Shown piece by piece: positions 32,820 to 36,549 of a DNA stretch of 36,549 bases. The stretch is from Methanoregula sp. UBA154 (GTDB lineage: Archaea; Halobacteriota; Methanomicrobia; Methanomicrobiales; Methanospirillaceae). The stretch covers positions 1-36,549 of the forward strand of contig DAPW01000020.1 of NCBI GenBank assembly GCA_002502245.1, given 5' to 3'. Within the stretch, counting starts at the first letter, position 1; each line of letters opens with the position of its first letter. The notes below the pieces were generated by a model. It was not told the DNA's origin. It worked only from the letters and a program-made list of their open reading frames with translations, and did not search any database. A program made the position numbers and the translations under genes.

Positions 32820-32950
32820 AATGACGATGTGAACGACTTTTCATTATTTTTTGTGCTGTTTAAGGCACCATAGAGGAGTCCGCTAACTACAGTAACCGTT
32901 AAAATAATTACGTCTGGTTTATCGATCAGGTTACAACATCGGTTCATAGT
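32820..32950 (-). pseudogene. Decayed VapC fragment
   Basis: In the minus frame the sequence encodes LIDKPDVIILTVTVVSGLLY then GALNST and KNNEK, clearly related to LIDNADVIILPVIAVGELLY then GALNSA and KNNEK of the intact VapC at 28865. The N-terminal DTN part and everything after FTSSLHF are missing, and the catalytic Glu of GELLY is Gly. The intact gene lies about 3.7 kb away, so this is either a copy of it or a remnant of an independent relative. Confidence 0.85.
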
Positions 32951-33128
32951 TCCGCTCATCCGGCCCGGCTATGCACGATCCGGAATGGATCTTCCGGTGC
33001 AATCATGTACCCTCATCAATAATCCGTGTGACGCGGCCAGGAGATGAGGCGGGTTGCAGGATGATCAGCGGACATGATATTCCTGTACTGGTATATGCGG
33101 GAAATCCTTCACAGATCGTGTCGGCCGG

Positions 33129-33395
33129 TCAGTACTCAAAATTCTTCTTTTTCCCGATGGTGATGATCTCGATGAGAAGGATATCGTGCCAGATGAAGAA
33201 CGTTGCCCGGTAGTCGCCGATCCGGATCCGGTATCGCGGTACAACCTGCGGGCTGTCCCTGACCTTTGCAACATCATGCCGTAATTCTGGGTGTTCTGCA
33301 AACCGCTTCAGCGCACGTTCAATATGAACACGATGGTCCGGGGGAATTTCGGCCAGATCCTTCTCCGCCCTGCGCGACAATCTGATCTGATACAC
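33129..33395 (-). CDS. RelE/ParE-type toxin
   Basis: An 88-residue protein with GTG start (MYQIRLSRRAEKDLAEIPPDHRVHIERAL). The RelE fold is visible: strand-helix-helix, then PRYRIRIGDYRATFFIWHDILLIEIITIGKKKNFEY with the R-Y-R-x-R-x-G-D-Y-R signature and the late basic patch of ribosome-dependent mRNA interferases. Four bases separate it from the antitoxin. Intact. Confidence 0.92.
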   Translation of the reverse strand: MYQIRLSRRAEKDLAEIPPDHRVHIERALKRFAEHPELRHDVAKVRDSPQVVPRYRIRIGDYRATFFIWHDILLIEIITIGKKKNFEY

Positions 33396-33399
33396 GCGA

Positions 33400-33675
33400 T
33401 CACAGGTTCCGTTCTCTGGCGTTTTGTTTTTTCATGAGCTTGTCATCGCCGAGCTCTCTCATAATCTCATCAAGGGATCGGGATCGGCCGGCCTTGAGAT
33501 CAGCAATGCCTTCTTCCATTGCTTCGATCTCTTCCGTTGTCAATGGCTCGTCATCATAAGCGGCTTCAGCCAGACGGCGGACCACATCATCGTATGTCTC
33601 ACGCGGATTCAGTTTCAGATCATCAAGCAGCGCCTTGGTATCGGTTCGCATCCTCACGGAGGTAATCCGGGACAT
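33400..33675 (-). CDS. Antitoxin of the RelE-type module
   Basis: A 91-residue protein: MSRITSVRMRTDTKALLDDLKLNPRETYDDVVRRLAEAAYDDEPL. Ribbon-helix-helix-like start (residues 3-40) followed by an acidic helical tail (TTEEIEAMEEGIADLKAGRSRSLDEIMREL), which in archaeal RelB-type antitoxins wraps the toxin. It precedes the toxin by 4 bp. Confidence 0.82.
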   Translation of the reverse strand: MSRITSVRMRTDTKALLDDLKLNPRETYDDVVRRLAEAAYDDEPLTTEEIEAMEEGIADLKAGRSRSLDEIMRELGDDKLMKKQNARERNL

Positions 33676-33808
33676 ATACTGATGTATATGCGTGTATATG
33701 GAGATAAGGATAGTTGTCCGAAACCATATCCGGGCGAAGGTATTCTTTTATCCGGGTATCATGCTCTTGTTTTTCCTGCCAAAGACCTGCCGTAAAAAGG
33801 AATATGGT

Positions 33809-33862
33809 TCACACCACGTCCGCGCAAACCTGCTCCATCTTCCGGAGAAAAGCAGGTGAGCC
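33809..33862 (-). pseudogene. Remnant of a second wzm: last 17 codons
   Basis: Reading on the minus strand to the TGA at 33809-33811 gives AFLRKMEQVCADVV, against AFYFRKMEQYYADVV at the end of the intact permease (25453-26304). At DNA level, CACACCACGTCCGCG and CTGCTCCATCTTCCGGA are shared. Similarity begins abruptly a few codons upstream. It lies 3.1 kb from the wzt remnant at 30571, in the same order and strand as the intact pair. Confidence 0.87.
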
Positions 33863-33930
33863 AAACCGGAGCCCCGGGCGGGAGAGCACGGTCCGGGGCA
33901 GGAGCGTGCAGGGGGTTGTTCGGCCCCGGC

Positions 33931-34344
33931 TCATCCCGCTGCTGCTGTAATAATCCGGATATTATGGACGATCACGGCAGCGTAGAGCCAGACGAGCGAG
34001 ACCATGGAAACAAGGATCAGCCCGTACAGGCCCGTATAGTTCATCCTGAGGAAGAATGGCTTCTCCTCCGGCCGCTGGTCGCGGATGAAAAGAACGGCCT
34101 GCTCGATGACCCCGAAGAGGAGGAGGTAGGCGCCGATCTTCACGAGCCCGTGGAGGAGCGGACTGGCCGCGAACGGGACCATGAGCGGGTTCCCCTCATG
34201 GAACCCGAGGCCGAGGCTCACGGACGTTGTGATGATGTCGAGGCCGAAGAGGCAGGCGATGACGATCCAGAGGAGCGGGCGGTGATACTGTTTCAGGACG
34301 ACAGAACCGTGGGACAGGAATCCGGTGCAGCTGGGTGCGGGCAT
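33931..34344 (-). CDS. DUF5658-like four-helix membrane protein, paralog 4
   Basis: A 137-residue near-copy of paralog 3 (MPAPSCTGFLSHGSVVLKQYHRPLLW), about 91 percent identical by direct comparison. Substitutions are conservative (I/L/V exchanges, Y to F in GFHEGNPLM), so the protein has been kept under selection since duplication. The homologous block extends beyond the start through TCAGGAAATCACCTTTTTGC to about 34430. The wzm remnant lies just after its stop. Confidence 0.78.
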   Translation of the reverse strand: MPAPSCTGFLSHGSVVLKQYHRPLLWIVIACLFGLDIITTSVSLGLGFHEGNPLMVPFAASPLLHGLVKIGAYLLLFGVIEQAVLFIRDQRPEEKPFFLRMNYTGLYGLILVSMVSLVWLYAAVIVHNIRIITAAAG

Positions 34345-34485
34345 ATGGTCTCAGGAAATCACCTTTTTGCGGGATAAAACAGCGGGACGGGGCAATGCCA
34401 TCAGGATGAGATCTATCGGGTCAGGGCATCTCGTGGGCGTAAAACTAATAATCTAAGAATCTAATTATCTGGTGTGAGGTTCCCC

Positions 34486-34701
34486 ATGGCTGACGCGACA
34501 CTTATCAAGGTATCATCGAAAGGATTGATAACCCTCCCCAAAAAGATTCGATCCCGTCTTGATATTCATGAAGGCGATTATCTTGCCATATCTTCCGATA
34601 ATGAACGCATTATTTTCCGGAAGGCGAAGATCGATATCGATTACGAAAATCCGGATGATGCCTGGAAGGCGTACGCATCCCGAAGGTTAGCTGATGACTG
34701 A
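34486..34701 (+). CDS. AbrB/MazE-type antitoxin
   Basis: A 71-residue protein starting MADATLIKVSSKGLITLPKKIRSRLDIHEGDYLAIS, a swapped-hairpin AbrB domain (SKGLITLPKKIRSRLDI), then an acidic tail (DIDYENPDDAWKAYASRRLADD) for toxin binding. GTGAGG upstream is a ribosome site; the ATG at 34486 is favoured over one four codons earlier. AATCTAAGAATCTAATTATCT at about 34450-34470 has paired AATCTAA elements that could be the operator. Its stop overlaps the MazF start (ATGACTGA). Confidence 0.85.
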   Translation: MADATLIKVSSKGLITLPKKIRSRLDIHEGDYLAISSDNERIIFRKAKIDIDYENPDDAWKAYASRRLADD

Positions 34702-35041
34702 TCTGGAATCCGGCGCAATCGTTCTCGTGGATTTTTCCTTCTCTGATCATCAGCAATCCAAGAGACGTCCGGCACTGGTTGTGAGTAATTCTCCCAACAA
34801 CCGGAAATCCCGTGACGTGATTGTCATGAAGATCACGTCAAAAGAACCCCGGAGGTGGTGAGTCATGGTCACAAACGAAGATCTTATCAGGGGATCGCTC
34901 GATTGCGTCAGCTTTGTGCAAATTGATGGCATCTATGCTCTGGAAAAAACGATCATCCGTGAAGTCATCGGCATGCTCTCGCAGGAAAAAATGCAGGAAA
35001 TACACACGCAGATTGCTGAATTATTTGATCTGAAATCCTGA
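34694..35041 (+). pseudogene. mazF: MazF/PemK-type toxin with one internal stop
   Basis: Starting from ATG at 34694 the frame encodes MTDLESGAIVLVDFSFSDHQ, KRRPALVVSNSPNN and DVIVMKITSKEPRRW, the N-terminal half of a MazF mRNA interferase (G-x-I-V-L-V-D-F, R-P-A-L-V-V, I-T-S). A TGA at 34859-34861 interrupts it. The same frame continues with VMVTNEDLIRGSLDCVSFVQ, then IDGIYALEKTIIREVIGML, the standard C-terminal half, and ends at 35041. The total of 115 codons is normal family length, so a nonsense change (or a tiny in-frame deletion) rather than a rearrangement is responsible. The C-terminal half could still be made from the ATG at 34865. Confidence 0.85.
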
Positions 35042-35315
35042 TTTTTTTAAAAAGGATTTCCGGCAGGTGTATCTCCTTCCCATCCCGTGGACCTGGCATC
35101 TACCGGTGCTTTCTCTGGCCTGATCCCCAGCAACGTTTGAAGAGAAATCCTCATCCCGCATTGTTTTTCGAAAGGGGGCATCCGCCCCGTTCATCCCGAC
35201 ATTTTCTGACGGGAACGTACTGGCTGGAAGTTCGTGAGCAACGGGATAGTTCAGGGAAACGTTACTGAAATGACGGCTTTAACTGAAAACTGAAGCATTG
35301 AACTTCGCGTCCGGA
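35042..35315. other. Intergenic region before tRNA-Leu
   Basis: About 270 bp with no gene. A T-run and A-run (ATTTTTTTAAAAA) directly after the MazF frame may act as terminator. Confidence 0.5.
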
Positions 35316-35400
35316 TGCGAGGAGCCGGATTCGAACCGGCGAACCCCTGCGGGAATGGACCCTAAATCCATCGCCTTTGACCTGGCTCGGCGATCCTCGC
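35316..35400 (-). tRNA. tRNA-Leu, anticodon UAG
   Basis: On the minus strand the acceptor GCGAGGA pairs with TCCTCGC (7 bp). The anticodon arm is ATGGA-TTTAGGG-TCCAT with anticodon TAG, reading CUA. A long variable arm (about TTCCCGCAGGGGTTCG) marks a type II tRNA, and the T arm is GCCGG-TTCGAAT-CCGGC. Length 85 including the discriminator A; CCA is not encoded. No intron. Confidence 0.95.
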
Positions 35401-35547
35401 CCGATTTTTTTACGGGTTTTGCGGGAAGTTCCTCAACTGATCCTGAACTCCTCTGACCCGGCCCGGATATCCACGCGGAAGATGAGAGCAGGCACTACCG
35501 CCCGCTTTCAGGATATTTGTCCGGGCGCGATAAGAGGGTATCGCCGG

Positions 35548-36549
35548 TCAGAGGTCCACCCGCGTGACCACGCCGTGGATCTTGTCGGACGGGAGCTTGT
35601 AGAACTGCACCATCGAGGGCGTCAGGCGCTTGAGGGCGGCGAAGAGCCGCCAGACCACGTGCGTGGTCGTGATATCCTCCATGCCGTAGAAGATCGTCTT
35701 CTCGTCGATCTCGGCCTCCTTGAGGATCCCGGCGATATCGGCAATCTCCATATACCCGAGGTAGATCTCAAAGATGGAGAGCCCGGGGGCGAGCTCGCGG
35801 GTGAACCCCCACGTGACGCCGAACGGCTGCTCGGTGCGGATGATCGAGATGATGATGTTGTCGTCGTACACGATGTTGTTCGTGAACATGATCCGCGGGA
35901 TGTACTGCGGGAGCTGCCGGAAATCGCGGGCAAAGAAGAGGGCGGTACCGGAGATGCGGTTCAGCGTGGTGTAGATCTCGTTGAACTTCGGCAGGAACAC
36001 GTCCAGCGGGACCGGGCGCAGTGCCGCCTGGAGATTCTTCTGGCCGTTCACGTACACCATGATGATGGCGAACGGGATGAACGCAATGGCAAGCGACCAG
36101 AACCCCCCGTACGGGATCTTGCTGAAATTGGCCAGGAGGAAGATGACCGTGATGCAGAAGACCGCAAGCGAGACGAAAGCCTTGATGATCTGGCCGCGGA
36201 GGAGCAGGATCCAGAGAATGAGGATACCGGTGATCGTCATCGTACCGCAGACCGCAAGGCCGTAGGCATGGGTCAGGTTGTTCGAGGTCTGGAAGATGAC
36301 GATGATGAACAGGACGGCAAAGAGCAGCATCCAGTTCACCACGTCGATATAGATCTGGGAGCGGAGGAGCGGCGAGGTGAACTCGACTTTTAACAGCGGC
36401 ATGATCCGGGTCGTGATACCCTGGTACACGATGGAGAAGATGCCGGAGATCATGGCCTGCGACGCAATGACCGTTGCCGCAACGCTCAGGAGGAGGAACG
36501 GTATGTAGAGGACCGAGAACTGGGAGTAGATCATCTCGAAGAGGATGTT
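35548..36549 (-). CDS. kup: Kup-family potassium transporter, C-terminal part (cut by window edge)
   Basis: At least 334 residues; the frame is open to the window end, so the N-terminus lies outside. The typical Kup core AATVIASQAMISGIFSIVYQGI is near the start, then helices including VVNWMLLFAVLFIIVIFQTSNNLTHAYGLAV, and a cytosolic C-terminal domain of about 150 residues. The usual full length is about 600-630 residues. Imports K+ with proton symport. It is the last gene and faces away from the tRNA. The long opposite-strand frame (35377-36393) is a shadow. Confidence 0.93.
   Translation of the reverse strand, partial: NILFEMIYSQFSVLYIPFLLLSVAATVIASQAMISGIFSIVYQGITTRIMPLLKVEFTSPLLRSQIYIDVVNWMLLFAVLFIIVIFQTSNNLTHAYGLAVCGTMTITGILILWILLLRGQIIKAFVSLAVFCITVIFLLANFSKIPYGGFWSLAIAFIPFAIIMVYVNGQKNLQAALRPVPLDVFLPKFNEIYTTLNRISGTALFFARDFRQLPQYIPRIMFTNNIVYDDNIIISIIRTEQPFGVTWGFTRELAPGLSIFEIYLGYMEIADIAGILKEAEIDEKTIFYGMEDITTTHVVWRLFAALKRLTPSMVQFYKLPSDKIHGVVTRVDL

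Noticed and set aside
34859..34861. TGA in mazF read as selenocysteine or other recoding
   Set aside because: No SECIS-like context recognised, and the position is not a catalytic one; pyrrolysine uses TAG. Decay is the simpler explanation.
35316..35400. tRNA-Leu as integration site of the accessory region
   Set aside because: No repeat of the tRNA 3' end was noticed elsewhere in the window and no integrase is present.
35377..36393. 338-codon plus-strand frame opposite kup
   Set aside because: Asp/Glu/Arg/Gly-biased translation typical of the antisense of a membrane protein gene; it also begins inside the tRNA.

Overview
The window looks like chromosomal DNA of a methanogenic archaeon, most probably of the order Methanomicrobiales (a Methanoregula-like relative is my best guess, not proven). 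The basis is: several archaeal type IV pilins with the class III (Pilin_N) leader, TATA-box promoters instead of bacterial -35/-10 sites, GTG and TTG starts, a homoserine dehydrogenase/ACT operon, an IDDTD-fold protein related to methanogenesis marker 11 and TiaS, and a type II tRNA-Leu gene.

Layout. 1-4.3 kb: a pilin, a small conserved protein, then the tightly overlapping operon ACT-domain protein, homoserine dehydrogenase, winged-helix/IDDTD protein. 4.3-9.4 kb: accessory stretch with vapBC, a HEPN remnant, a duplicated broken 3' end of the IDDTD gene, a Doc/Fic toxin, an MNT nucleotidyltransferase, a secreted protein of unknown role, a HicA-like pair, and four copies of a GC-rich hairpin repeat. 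9.4-12.4 kb: mostly non-coding, with a glutamine amidotransferase, a 192-bp tandem repeat and a 54-residue zinc-ribbon gene. 12.4-26.3 kb: surface polysaccharide locus, beginning with a pilin and holding a polytopic GT-C-like protein, a DPM1-like GT2, several GT4 enzymes, another GT2, an FkbM methyltransferase and an O-antigen type ABC exporter (ATPase with Wzt C-terminal domain, and ABC-2 permease). The proteins suggest assembly of a glycan on a lipid carrier and its export. The minus-strand part (about 20.1-24.1 kb) is conspicuously AT-rich, and the composition change falls inside the ATPase gene. 26.3-35.3 kb: two pilin-type genes, four paralogous four-helix membrane proteins (DUF5658-like) all on the minus strand, and intervening toxin-antitoxin modules in every state from intact to fragment. 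35.3 kb to the end: tRNA-Leu(UAG) and the C-terminal half of a Kup potassium transporter.

The most notable signals are evolutionary. (1) Short leftovers of a second wzt start (30571-30693) and a second wzm end (33809-33862) frame a 3.1-kb block of toxin-antitoxin and DUF5658 genes, in the same order and strand as the intact pair. (2) A 28-bp perfect repeat of the IDDTD gene's 3' part frames a vapBC/HEPN block. (3) wzt appears to be a mosaic, with a native ATPase domain and a foreign glycan-recognition domain. (4) A dispersed repeat with two nested hairpins occurs five times in the same orientation. (5) Pilin genes share a promoter-to-start spacing, and two share a leader hairpin. No CRISPR array, transposase or integrase was seen. 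All family assignments are from reading the sequence, without database searches.
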